Shown here piece by piece: positions 8,605 to 17,488 of a stretch of DNA of 43,617 bases. The stretch lies in assembly GCA_024401645.1 (NCBI GenBank), contig JAKSKR010000024.1, forward strand, positions 1 to 43,617, given 5' to 3'. The notes beneath the pieces were generated by a model. It did not search any database and had not been told where the DNA came from. It saw nothing but the letters and a program-made list of their open reading frames with translations. Position 1 is the stretch's first letter, and each line of letters begins with the position of its first letter. This stretch comes from Paludibacteraceae bacterium (GTDB taxonomy: Bacteria; Bacteroidota; Bacteroidia; Bacteroidales; Paludibacteraceae). The position numbers and the translations under genes are program-made.

Positions 8605-9849
8605 ATGACCAAGGATTTCTGGCATAATAATTTTAAGGGAGACCGCACTATATGGATCATCTTCTTTGCCCTAATCATCATTTCGGCAATTGAAGTCTAT
8701 AGTGCGAGTAGTTCGCTTGCCTATGGTCCGAAGTCAAACGGTAACTTCAATGGTCCTATATTCCGACACCTTATACTTAGCTGTGTGGGTATAGGCTTTG
8801 CATTCGGATTCCATCTCGTCAACATTAACCGATGGGCGAGAATCATATCCATTGCAGGTTGGCCAATATGCATAGCGTGGGTACTGTATGTGTCGTTTAC
8901 CGGCAATGCCGTAAACGGCGCAGCCCGTTGGGCAACAATACCCCACACAGGCATTCAGCTTCAGCCTTCCGAATTGCTGAAACTGGCCTACATTGTCTTC
9001 ATAGCCTACATTTTCTCGTGCTTCCCTTCCTACGAAGAGTCGAAAAAGAAAATTTTCGCTTGGCTTATACCTATATGCCTGCTCACTGTTTTTGCCATTG
9101 GTAAAGACAACACGTCGAATGCCATATTGATATTGACGACGAGCTGTTTGGTGTTTTGCCTGGCTTATGCCAAGAGCAAATGGCTAATCACTGGCGTCTT
9201 AAGCCTTACGATTGCCGGTACCATAGGTATTGCTTTCGTTAAGACCGACATCTTTCAAGACGTGAAAAACTCGTCGAGAGGATTTGGTCGACTAGGCACC
9301 GGTTTCGAACGTGTGGAACGATTCGTCAATGCGAAAGAGCCCGGCGACAAGGACTTTAAGATTACCGACAAAAACTTTCAACCAATACATGGCAAGATTG
9401 CCATTGCCAACAGCCATGGTTTGGGCGTGCTGCCAGGCCGTAGTAAGGAACGCGACGTTTTACCACAAGCCTATTCCGACTTTATCTACGCCATCATTAT
9501 TGAAGAAACGGGCATATTTGGGGGAGCCCTCGTCTTGTTCCTCTACCTTCTGCTCCTCTTCAGGGTAGGGCGCATAATTGCATTGAGCAAAAGCCGGTTT
9601 GCCGCCATAACGGCCGCGGGCCTGGGACTGATGCTCGTCTTGCAGGCACTGATAAACGTATGCGTAGCAGTGGGACTGATACCGGTTACCGGTCAGCCAT
9701 TGCCTTTAATTAGCCGAGGTGGTACTTCGGCAATTGTCATAAGTATATACTTCGGCATTTTACTCAGCATTTCGCGCTACGAATGCGAGGAACAGGAAAA
9801 CAACAAAAAAGGCAACGCAACAACTGAAACCGTTGCCGAAACAGCATAA
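8605..9849 (+). CDS. ftsW: FtsW, septal peptidoglycan glycosyltransferase
   Basis: FtsW is a SEDS-family polymerase that builds septal glycan strands from lipid II with its partner FtsI. The 414-residue protein has about ten membrane segments. SEDS landmarks are visible: NGAARWATIP followed by QPSELLKLAYI, and in the C-terminal half FIYAIIIEETGIFGG and LPLISRGGTSA. A short polar, Glu/Thr-rich C-terminal tail lies in the cytoplasm. The gene starts 18 bases after murD and ends 29 bases before murG. Placement between murD and murG is classical and separates it from the elongation homologue RodA. Confidence 0.95.
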   Translation: MTKDFWHNNFKGDRTIWIIFFALIIISAIEVYSASSSLAYGPKSNGNFNGPIFRHLILSCVGIGFAFGFHLVNINRWARIISIAGWPICIAWVLYVSFTGNAVNGAARWATIPHTGIQLQPSELLKLAYIVFIAYIFSCFPSYEESKKKIFAWLIPICLLTVFAIGKDNTSNAILILTTSCLVFCLAYAKSKWLITGVLSLTIAGTIGIAFVKTDIFQDVKNSSRGFGRLGTGFERVERFVNAKEPGDKDFKITDKNFQPIHGKIAIANSHGLGVLPGRSKERDVLPQAYSDFIYAIIIEETGIFGGALVLFLYLLLLFRVGRIIALSKSRFAAITAAGLGLMLVLQALINVCVAVGLIPVTGQPLPLISRGGTSAIVISIYFGILLSISRYECEEQENNKKGNATTETVAETA

Positions 9850-9878
9850 GTAAAATCTTGTAACACTCGACATAAAAA

Positions 9879-10988
9879 ATGGAAACAAAGAAACATAAAT
9901 TCATCATAAGCGGCGGCGGAACCGGTGGCCACATCTTCCCTGCAGTGTCTATTGCCAATGCCCTAAAGGCAAAGGAGCCTGAAGCTGAATTCCTTTTCGT
10001 TGGTGCAGAGGGCCGCATGGAAATGGAAAAGGTGCCACAAGCCGGCTACAACATTAAGGGTTTGCCTGTGGTTGGCCTTAACCGCAAGAATCCGCTCCAA
10101 TGGATTTCCTTCGCATGGAAGTTCTTCAAGAGCAAGCGCACCGCAAAGCAGATTGTGAAAGACTTTGCACCCGACGCTGTGGTAGGCGTTGGCGGCTATG
10201 CCAGCGCACCAACCCTCGACGCAGCCAGTGCACTGGGCATACCTACCTTCTTGCAAGAACAGAACTCGTTTGCCGGCAAGGCTAACAAGATGTTGGCAAA
10301 GAACGCCCGCAAGATATGCGTTGCCTACGAAGGTATGGAACGTTTCTTCCCTAAAGAAAAAATCATCATGACCGGAAATCCGGTTCGCCAGAACCTTATG
10401 GATGTTCCGTTTAAGGATGCAGAAGCCCTAAAAGCCTTCAACCTAGACCCTGCCAAGAAGACCCTTCTCATTATTGGCGGTAGCCTGGGCGCACGCACCG
10501 TTAACAACAGCGTTATTGGCGGTTTGCAGAAACTGAAGGATGCCGGCATTCAAGTCATTTGGCAAACCGGTAAGTTCTACTACGACGGTGCAAAGGCCGA
10601 AGCAGACAAGAGCAACAATCCGCTACTTACCTGCACTGCCTTCGTAAAGAACATGGACCAGGCATACGCAGCAGCCGACCTCGTCATTTCACGTGCCGGT
10701 GCCAGCTCAATCTCAGAGCTCTGCCTTTTGAAGAAGCCTTGCGTATTGGTACCTTCGCCTAACGTGGCAGAAGACCACCAGACCAAGAATGCCCTTGCCC
10801 TTTCAACCAAGGGAGCTGCCATTCTGGTTACCGATGCCGAAGCAGAACAGAAGCTGATTGACACCGTGATTAAGCTTATTGCCGACGACAAACAGCTTGC
10901 CGACCTTAGCGAGAACATTGCAAAGTTGGCCCAGCTCGATTCTGCAGCACGCATTGCAGACATCATTTTGAACGAGATTAAGAAATAA
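9879..10988 (+). CDS. murG: MurG, lipid II-forming GlcNAc transferase
   Basis: MurG adds GlcNAc to lipid I on the inner face of the membrane, completing lipid II. The N-terminal glycine-rich loop SGGGTGGHIFPA, the acceptor-domain motif VGVGGYASAPTL and the segment LQEQNSFAGKANKML are all present. In the C-terminal domain ISRAGASSISEL matches the UDP-GlcNAc site. The family is GT28 with a GT-B fold, and 369 residues is the normal length. The ATG at 9879 begins METKKHKFIISGGG. Confidence 0.97.
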   Translation: METKKHKFIISGGGTGGHIFPAVSIANALKAKEPEAEFLFVGAEGRMEMEKVPQAGYNIKGLPVVGLNRKNPLQWISFAWKFFKSKRTAKQIVKDFAPDAVVGVGGYASAPTLDAASALGIPTFLQEQNSFAGKANKMLAKNARKICVAYEGMERFFPKEKIIMTGNPVRQNLMDVPFKDAEALKAFNLDPAKKTLLIIGGSLGARTVNNSVIGGLQKLKDAGIQVIWQTGKFYYDGAKAEADKSNNPLLTCTAFVKNMDQAYAAADLVISRAGASSISELCLLKKPCVLVPSPNVAEDHQTKNALALSTKGAAILVTDAEAEQKLIDTVIKLIADDKQLADLSENIAKLAQLDSAARIADIILNEIKK

Positions 10989-11018
10989 AACGTCCTTTCG
11001 GGCAAAACCTTTTAAGAT

Positions 11019-12398
11019 ATGACCAATACGCTGGATAAAATAAGGAACATCTACTTCCTAGGCATTGGCGGCATAGGCATGAGTGCCTTGGCCCGCTACT
11101 TCAATGCCAATGGCTACCAAGTGGCAGGTTACGACAGAAACGAGACGGAATTGGTGATGGAATTGGAACGCGAAGGCATACAAATCCATACCGACGACAA
11201 TGCCGACTTTATTGCTGCCGACTTTAAGAACCCCAACTACACCCTAGTAGTCTACACGCCAGCAATACCCGAAACCATGACCGAGTTGGTCTTCTTCCGC
11301 AAGAACGGTTTCCAAATCATGAAACGCGCGCAGGTGTTGGGCGAAATTACCCGCAGCCAGCGTGGCATCTGCATTTCGGGCACCCACGGCAAGACCACCA
11401 CATGCACACTAACCGCACACATCCTCAACCAGAGTCAGGTGGGTTGCAGTGCATTCTTGGGCGGCATATCTAAAAACTTCGATAAGAACATCCTCATCAA
11501 CACCCAGAACGACCTGGTTGTTGTTGAGGCCGACGAATACGACCACTCGTTCTTAACATTGACGCCTTACATGGCAGTCATAACAGCGACCGATGCCGAC
11601 CACCTCGACATCTACAAGACCGAAGACGAATACCGCAAGGCATTCGAAGACTTCTCGGCACTTGTGCGTCCGGGCGGCACACTCATCGTAAAGAGCGGAC
11701 TACCCATCAAGCCACGCACCAAACAGAACGTTCGCGTGCTGACCTATTCGATTGACGAAGGCGACTTCCATGCAGAAAACATACGCATGGGTAATGGCGA
11801 AATCGTATTCGACTTCATTCACCCCACCGGTAAGATTTGCGACATCAAGCTAGGCGTTCCTGTCTACATCAACATCGAGAACGGCATTGCAGCCATGGCG
11901 CTTGCCCTACTCAACGGAGCCAGCTACAACGAGATTCGAGCCGCCATGGCGAGCTATCGTGGCGTAAAGCGCCGCTTCGAGTTCCACGAGAAAAGCGAGA
12001 AGTTGACCATCATCGACGACTATGCACACCACCCAATGGAACTGAAAGCGAGCATAAAGTCAATTCGCGGCATTTATCCTGGCAAGAAGATTACCGGCAT
12101 ATTCATGCCACACCTCTTCAGCCGCACCCGCGACCTTGCCGACAGCTTTGCAGAAAGCCTTTCAGACCTCGACGAAGCACTATTGTTGCCCATCTACCCA
12201 GCTCGCGAAGAACCCATACCGGGTGTTACCAGCGAATGGTTGGCAAGCAAGGTGAATGCGCCAATCGTTAAGGTTTTGACCAAGGAAGAACTTCCGGGTT
12301 ACCTCAACAGCAGAAAAGACAGCATTGAAGTGGTTGCAACACTTGGCGCCGGCGACGTAGATCTACTCATTCCTGAAATTAAGGAAGCCCTTAAATAA
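11019..12398 (+). CDS. murC: MurC, UDP-MurNAc:L-alanine ligase
   Basis: MurC adds the first amino acid, L-alanine, to UDP-MurNAc. The N-terminal Rossmann loop FLGIGGIGMSALARYF, the ATP loop SGTHGKTTT, the motif VEADEYDHSF and the C-terminal DDYAHHP are characteristic of MurC rather than of the other Mur ligases. The 459-residue length is normal. It follows murG by 30 bases. With MurD, MurE, MraY and MurG the operon covers most of the lipid II pathway; murA, murB, murF and ddl are not in this window. Confidence 0.97.
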   Translation: MTNTLDKIRNIYFLGIGGIGMSALARYFNANGYQVAGYDRNETELVMELEREGIQIHTDDNADFIAADFKNPNYTLVVYTPAIPETMTELVFFRKNGFQIMKRAQVLGEITRSQRGICISGTHGKTTTCTLTAHILNQSQVGCSAFLGGISKNFDKNILINTQNDLVVVEADEYDHSFLTLTPYMAVITATDADHLDIYKTEDEYRKAFEDFSALVRPGGTLIVKSGLPIKPRTKQNVRVLTYSIDEGDFHAENIRMGNGEIVFDFIHPTGKICDIKLGVPVYINIENGIAAMALALLNGASYNEIRAAMASYRGVKRRFEFHEKSEKLTIIDDYAHHPMELKASIKSIRGIYPGKKITGIFMPHLFSRTRDLADSFAESLSDLDEALLLPIYPAREEPIPGVTSEWLASKVNAPIVKVLTKEELPGYLNSRKDSIEVVATLGAGDVDLLIPEIKEALK

Positions 12399-12422
12399 GC
12401 ACTAGACAAAACAGTTGCAGAA

Positions 12423-13181
12423 ATGAACGAGAAAACGAAAATGACAATAAAGAGAATAGCGACAGGCGTTGCCTTTACGGTAACGGTTGCCTATATGCTT
12501 TTTGCCATTATTCGTTTCAACTACGACCGCGACAACTCGTTGTGCATGGGGCTGAATGTCACCATAAAAGACAGTGCCGACATTCAGTTCATTCATAAGG
12601 GCGACGTTCAGAACTTCATTAACGAGTACGAACCCGAGCTGCACGGTAAGAACATGAACCTCTTGAACACAACCGAGTTGGAACGAAAGCTTACCAAGCA
12701 CCTGGTTGCCATTAAGAACATTGAGTGCTACAAGACACCCGACTGCAAGTTGCAGATAAACATTTGGCAGCGCCACCCCATCTTGCGTATTACGAAGAAC
12801 ACGGGGCTCGACTACTACATTGATGCCGACGGCTGCCTGATGCCCATACCGAGTATGGAACCCGCCTACGTACCAATAGCGTCGGGCGAAATTAGGGACT
12901 CCTTCGCAACAGGCACACTTTACAAGTTTGCCAAGTTCCTAAACGGCGACCATTTTTGGGACTCGCAAATTGAACAGATTTACGTAAAGCACAATGGTGA
13001 GGTAAGGCTAGTGCCACGCGTTGGGCACCACATCATTGAAATGGGAAAGCTCGACAACTTTGAAGAGAAACTCGACAAGTTGGAGAAAGTCTACTCCGAG
13101 GCTTTTCCCGAAAAAGGATGGAACCAGTATTCCGTCATTAACCTGAAATTTGACAATCAAGTCATTTGTACAAAGAAGTAA
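12423..13181 (+). CDS. ftsQ: FtsQ/DivIB-like division protein
   Basis: FtsQ is a bitopic membrane protein that recruits FtsL, FtsB and downstream septal enzymes. This 252-residue protein has a short basic cytoplasmic segment, one membrane helix (about residues 10-30), and an extracytoplasmic region with a POTRA-like start (FIHKGDVQNFINEYEPEL) and an FtsQ-type beta domain (INIWQRHPILRI, then YYIDADGCLMP). Sequence identity across phyla is low, so position between murC and ftsA is strong support. Its stop codon is close to ftsA (17 bases), which suggests coupled translation. Confidence 0.88.
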   Translation: MNEKTKMTIKRIATGVAFTVTVAYMLFAIIRFNYDRDNSLCMGLNVTIKDSADIQFIHKGDVQNFINEYEPELHGKNMNLLNTTELERKLTKHLVAIKNIECYKTPDCKLQINIWQRHPILRITKNTGLDYYIDADGCLMPIPSMEPAYVPIASGEIRDSFATGTLYKFAKFLNGDHFWDSQIEQIYVKHNGEVRLVPRVGHHIIEMGKLDNFEEKLDKLEKVYSEAFPEKGWNQYSVINLKFDNQVICTKK

Positions 13182-13198
13182 AAAAGATTATACAATAT

Positions 13199-14515
13199 AT
13201 GAGCAAGAAAGACGATAAAAAGACTACTGTACCCGAAAAGACCGACATGGGTATTTTTGTCGCCCTAGACCTAGGAGCCACCGAGGTGCGCGCCATTGCG
13301 GCAAAGAAAGACAACCAAGGTAATTTCGAGACTATGGCTATTGCCAGCACTCCTTCCAAAGGCATTCAGCGTGGTGCCATTCATAACATAGAAGAAGCCA
13401 AGTTTGCCATCAACCACGTCCTCACCGACTTGGAGAACAACATCAAGAATTTGACCAACAAAGGAGTTACTGACATATACGAACAGGTAAACGTAAAGAT
13501 TGAGCAGGTTTACGTTGCCCTTAACGGTCAATCTATCCGCACGGTCATCAACAAGGTTGCCCGTCGTTTGGGAGGTGAATTCATCACAGCCGACCACATT
13601 GACGACTTCAACCGCGAGAACGGAAAAATTCCGCACAACGACGAAGAGATTCTCGAAATCCACCCTATCCAGTATTTGGTAGACGACGAGGAGATTTCAT
13701 CGCCAATAGGTTGCCGTTGCGAAGTCATTCAAGCTACATATAACATCATTCTCGGAAAGAAGACCCTATTGGGCAATTTAAGGGTTTGCCTCGAGAGCAT
13801 TGGTCGCAAGCTAGCCGGTTACTGCGTATCGCCAATAGCCGCAGCCAACGCCTGCATTTCAAAGAACGAGAAAGAACTGGGTATCGTCATGCTCGACTTC
13901 GGCGATTCTACCACCAACCTTGCCATCTACCACAAGGGCAAGATGCGCTATTCGCTTGTAGTGCCAATTGGCGGCAGCATCATCACCAACGACATTGCGT
14001 GCCTACGCATTGTGAAGGAAGAAGCCGAAAAGATAAAGAAAGCCGGCAACTGCCACATCGACAAATCGAAACCCGACATCATTGTGGGCTTGTCGAACGG
14101 CAAGAACGTCAGCTACCACGTCATCTGCGACGTTATTGAACGCAGAATTGACCTCATACTCGAATACATTAAGTTGGGTATTAAGGAATCGAACTTGGCT
14201 GTAGGTCCACAGCTCGACCAGGTGGTGCTGTTGGGTAACGCCAGCAACCTGCTGGGCCTGAAAGGCAAGATTGAAGAAAAGATTGGCTTGGCAGCGCACA
14301 AGGGTAAGATTCTTAACCAATACGATATGTTGGTAAAGCAGAACAACAACTATGCCGTTGCACTAGGAACCCTTCTAACCGCAAAAGAGAACTGTGCCGT
14401 ATCGACCAAGATAAACGCACGTCCGAAGGAGAAGAAAAGCGTAATCGACAAAATCAACAAATCGATCGGCTGGCTATTTAGCGAGCTTGAAGAAGATAAC
14501 CAGAAGAATAAATAA
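13199..14515 (+). CDS. ftsA: FtsA, actin-like membrane anchor of the Z-ring
   Basis: FtsA tethers FtsZ to the membrane and recruits later division proteins. Actin-fold ATPase motifs are visible: FVALDLGATEVRA (phosphate 1), IVMLDFGDSTTNLAI (phosphate 2) and VVLLGNASNLLGL (adenosine). The C-terminus (about VIDKINKSIGWLFSEL) can form the amphipathic helix that binds the membrane. I chose the ATG at 13199, giving 438 residues; an in-frame ATG at 13166 would overlap the end of ftsQ and adds residues not expected in the family. Two FtsZ proteins follow, so this FtsA may serve one or both. Confidence 0.95.
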   Translation: MSKKDDKKTTVPEKTDMGIFVALDLGATEVRAIAAKKDNQGNFETMAIASTPSKGIQRGAIHNIEEAKFAINHVLTDLENNIKNLTNKGVTDIYEQVNVKIEQVYVALNGQSIRTVINKVARRLGGEFITADHIDDFNRENGKIPHNDEEILEIHPIQYLVDDEEISSPIGCRCEVIQATYNIILGKKTLLGNLRVCLESIGRKLAGYCVSPIAAANACISKNEKELGIVMLDFGDSTTNLAIYHKGKMRYSLVVPIGGSIITNDIACLRIVKEEAEKIKKAGNCHIDKSKPDIIVGLSNGKNVSYHVICDVIERRIDLILEYIKLGIKESNLAVGPQLDQVVLLGNASNLLGLKGKIEEKIGLAAHKGKILNQYDMLVKQNNNYAVALGTLLTAKENCAVSTKINARPKEKKSVIDKINKSIGWLFSELEEDNQKNK

Positions 14516-14530
14516 AACAGAGATAAAGAC

Positions 14531-16084
14531 ATGGAAATCGAAATAAATGAAGAGGTAAGCAAGCCAATCATTAAGGTAATAGGTGTTGGCGGTGGCGGCG
14601 GTAACGCAGCAAACTTCATGTACAAGAAGGGCATTCACGACGTAGACTTCGTTGTGTGCAACACCGATGCCAAGGCACTTGCCCTTTCACCTATTCCGCA
14701 AAAGATAGCCATTGGCGAGAAAGGACTAGGAGCCGGCAACAAGCCAGAAGTTGGTCGCCAGGCAGCCATCGACTCACTTACCGAAATTGAGTCGATGCTC
14801 GACGACGGCATTGAAATGGTGTTCGTCACAGCAGGTATGGGTGGCGGTACCGGTACAGGTGCAGCCCCAGTCATTGCCAAGGCAGCCAAGCAGAAAGGCA
14901 TCCTTACCGTTGGTATCGTTACCATTCCGTTCGTCTTCGAAGGTCGCGACCGTTTGTTGCAAGCCTTGGAAGGTGTTGAAGAAATGCGTAAGAGTGTCGA
15001 CGCCATCATCATCATCACCAACGAGCGTATTAAGCAGCTCTATGGTAGCATGAAGATTTCGCAAGCCTTCTCGCAAGCCGACACCGTGTTGGCAACCGCA
15101 GCAAAGGGTATTGCCGAACTTATTACCAAGACCGGCTACATCAACGTCGATATGAACGACGTGCGTACCGTGCTCACCAACAGTGGCGACGCCATTATGG
15201 GTTCGGCCATTGCCAGTGGCGAAGGTCGTGCCCTACGTGCCATTCAAGATGCGCTTGAATCGCCATTGCTTACCAATAGCGACATCAGTTCATCGAACAA
15301 CGTACTCCTCAACATCACTTCTGGTGTAGACGAGTATGAAGCTGAAATGGACGAGATTTCTGAAATCACCAACTACTTGCAAGATAAGCTTCGCCCAGGT
15401 GCACAAATCATTTGGGGTTGCAACTCGTCGGAAGAACTTGAAGACAACCTTCAGGTTACCATTGTGGTTACCGGTCTTCACCTCACCAACGAAGAGTTGA
15501 GCGAATCGAAGAATTCGGCACCAAAGGCAGCTCCTAAACCAGCTACCAGCGGCAGCTTCCTCGACAAGCTTTTCAACAAGGAAGAACAGGCAAAGCAAGA
15601 AAAGCCAGGCAACAACGCTAACCAGATGGATAGAAAGCCAGAAAAGATTAGCGAGGAAAGAGCAAAAGCCTTGGCCACTACATTCTATGGTACCGACGTG
15701 CTTTCAGACAACAAGAAGCCAGAAGCACCAAAGGCAGAACAACCTTATGTAGCGCCAGAACCAATTGCCCCAGCTGCAACCACCTTTCAGCAGCCAGCAT
15801 TCCAGCAACCGGTTCAGCAGCCTTTCCAACAGCCAAGCTTTCAGCAACCCGTTCAGCAGCCTGCACAACAAGCATTTCAGCAGCCTGCACAACAGCAGCC
15901 AGCATTCCAGCAACCCGTTCAAGCCGAACCGGTAGCAACTGCGCCTGTTGAACCAGAGGCTCCCAAAGCCCCTGAAAAGGAAGAGTTGCACATCAGCCTC
16001 GACGACCTGTTGAACGACAGCAGTCTGAACGATTTGGAACGTCGTAACAACAACGACGACACCACCATGTTAAATATCCAATAA
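14531..16084 (+). CDS. ftsZ: FtsZ, first of two tandem copies (canonical GTPase)
   Basis: FtsZ is the tubulin-like GTPase that forms the Z-ring. Key features are intact: KVIGVGGGGGNA at the N-terminus, NTDAKAL, the tubulin signature G104-GGTGTG (to residue 110), PFVFEGRDR with R141, and a T7 loop N205-V-D-M-N-D210 carrying the catalytic acids. The globular domain ends near residue 325. It is followed by a long linker (total 517 residues) with a Gln/Pro-rich low-complexity part at 420-464 and a tail ELHISLDDLLND. I do not see the usual DIPxFLR-type C-terminal peptide. A second, diverged ftsZ begins 18 bases downstream. Confidence 0.96.
   Translation: MEIEINEEVSKPIIKVIGVGGGGGNAANFMYKKGIHDVDFVVCNTDAKALALSPIPQKIAIGEKGLGAGNKPEVGRQAAIDSLTEIESMLDDGIEMVFVTAGMGGGTGTGAAPVIAKAAKQKGILTVGIVTIPFVFEGRDRLLQALEGVEEMRKSVDAIIIITNERIKQLYGSMKISQAFSQADTVLATAAKGIAELITKTGYINVDMNDVRTVLTNSGDAIMGSAIASGEGRALRAIQDALESPLLTNSDISSSNNVLLNITSGVDEYEAEMDEISEITNYLQDKLRPGAQIIWGCNSSEELEDNLQVTIVVTGLHLTNEELSESKNSAPKAAPKPATSGSFLDKLFNKEEQAKQEKPGNNANQMDRKPEKISEERAKALATTFYGTDVLSDNKKPEAPKAEQPYVAPEPIAPAATTFQQPAFQQPVQQPFQQPSFQQPVQQPAQQAFQQPAQQQPAFQQPVQAEPVATAPVEPEAPKAPEKEELHISLDDLLNDSSLNDLERRNNNDDTTMLNIQ
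15788..15922 (+). repeat. Gln/Pro-rich low-complexity repeat in the ftsZ linker
   Basis: Forty-five codons encode irregular repeats of the type QQPAFQQPVQQP, with repeated DNA words such as CAGCAGCC. It lies inside the disordered linker of the first FtsZ. The composition suggests a length-variable segment that can change by slippage or recombination. Confidence 0.85.
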
Positions 16085-16102
16085 ACTAGAATTAGAGAAT
16101 AG

Positions 16103-17476
16103 ATGAGTGACAGCATTTCACAATGGACGCCAATAGAATTGGACGAACTACCGGCAGAAGAAACCATCATTAAGGTTATAGGTGTTGGTGGAGGTGGCAG
16201 TAATGCCGTCAACTACATCTACAACAAGCAAATAGAAGGTGTTGGTTGCTATGCCGTCAACACCGACGCCAAGGCGCTTGCCATGTTAAACATGCCTAAC
16301 AAGCTAGCCATTGCACGCCATGGTTCGGGCGCTAATCCCGACGTTAGCCGCAAGGCTGCCGAAGAACACGAAGAGGAAATACGCAACATTCTGCGTGGTG
16401 CCGAAATGGTGTTCATCACAGCCGGCATGGGCAAGGGAACAGGCACAGGTGCATCGCCAATCGTAGCCCGCATAGCCAAGGAAATGGGCATCCTCACCAT
16501 TGGTGTGGTTACCATTCCATTCAAGTTCGAAGGTAAGGTGTTCGTGCACCGCGCCATTGACGGACTGGAAGGCTTAAGGCAGAATGTCGATTCATTGCTC
16601 ATCATCGCCAACGAACAGATTAAGAGCATTTACGGCAGCTACAAGGTCAGCCAAGCCTTCGGCAAGGCTAACGACGTCATCTCTACCGCCATTCAAGGCA
16701 TTACCGGTGCCGTAACTTCCACCCAGGGCATCTGCACCGACATGGAAGACATGCGCACCACCCTGAAAAGCGGTCAAAACATAATGATGGGCGTTGGTAT
16801 AGCCGACGGTGAGAACCGTGCCATACTTGCAATTCGCAGTGCTCTGGAATCTCCGCTATTGGTGAACAACAGCATTGAAGGCGGACACCGCATCATCCTC
16901 AACTATGCCATGTCTCATGAATACGAGATGACAATTGAGGAAATGGAAATCATCAACGACGAGTTGAAGAACAAGATCGGCTACTATGGCGACCAGATTT
17001 GGGGTACCATGTTCGACGAATCGCTCGAATCGAAGTTGAAGGTGACCATCGTCGTAACTGGCATTCAGAGCGTCAGCAACGACGACCTGATAGCCATGAC
17101 CCTAGGCGACGAGCAGCAGCCTATGCAACCTACCAAAGTGGAGCCACAACCCGTAGTGTTGACTACGCCCGAGGTTACCCACACCATAGTAGAACCCGTC
17201 AACAACTTTCAGCCGGTAGCACCAGCGGTTAACACCAACATTCAGCCCGAGGTTGCAAGTCAACCAATAGCCGTTGAAACCATGACCGCACCAAAGGAAG
17301 AACCGCGCACATTGTCGCTTTCCGACTTCGACAGCAACGACTTCCTTTCTACCCTCGAAAACGAGAGTCCGAACTGGGGCTTCCAAAACAATAGTTCAAG
17401 CAGCACCGCCTACATTAGCGGCGACCGCGACAACCCTATTGTACACAACGATTTTCTGAACAACAACGTAGATTAA
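16103..17476 (+). CDS. second, divergent FtsZ homologue
   Basis: A complete 457-residue FtsZ-family protein is encoded directly after ftsZ. It keeps KVIGVGGGGSNA, NTDAKAL, the AND motif of the nucleotide site and both acids of the T7 loop. It departs from the consensus at several conserved positions: the tubulin signature reads G110-KGTGTG with Lys at 111; the arginine expected after PFxFEG is F147; and the T7 loop is C211-T-D-M-E-D216, with Cys in place of the usual Asn. The linker is shorter and not Gln-rich, and its tail (RTLSLSDFDSNDF) vaguely resembles that of the first FtsZ. It is a separate, intact gene and not a frameshifted copy. Altered GTP turnover or a modulatory role in mixed filaments is inferred. 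Confidence 0.93.
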   Translation: MSDSISQWTPIELDELPAEETIIKVIGVGGGGSNAVNYIYNKQIEGVGCYAVNTDAKALAMLNMPNKLAIARHGSGANPDVSRKAAEEHEEEIRNILRGAEMVFITAGMGKGTGTGASPIVARIAKEMGILTIGVVTIPFKFEGKVFVHRAIDGLEGLRQNVDSLLIIANEQIKSIYGSYKVSQAFGKANDVISTAIQGITGAVTSTQGICTDMEDMRTTLKSGQNIMMGVGIADGENRAILAIRSALESPLLVNNSIEGGHRIILNYAMSHEYEMTIEEMEIINDELKNKIGYYGDQIWGTMFDESLESKLKVTIVVTGIQSVSNDDLIAMTLGDEQQPMQPTKVEPQPVVLTTPEVTHTIVEPVNNFQPVAPAVNTNIQPEVASQPIAVETMTAPKEEPRTLSLSDFDSNDFLSTLENESPNWGFQNNSSSSTAYISGDRDNPIVHNDFLNNNVD

Positions 17477-17488
17477 AACATAAACAAA

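Noticed and set aside
14531..17476. The tandem ftsZ genes as an assembly duplication or a frameshifted single gene
   Set aside because: The two proteins differ throughout their globular domains and have unrelated linkers, and both are intact.
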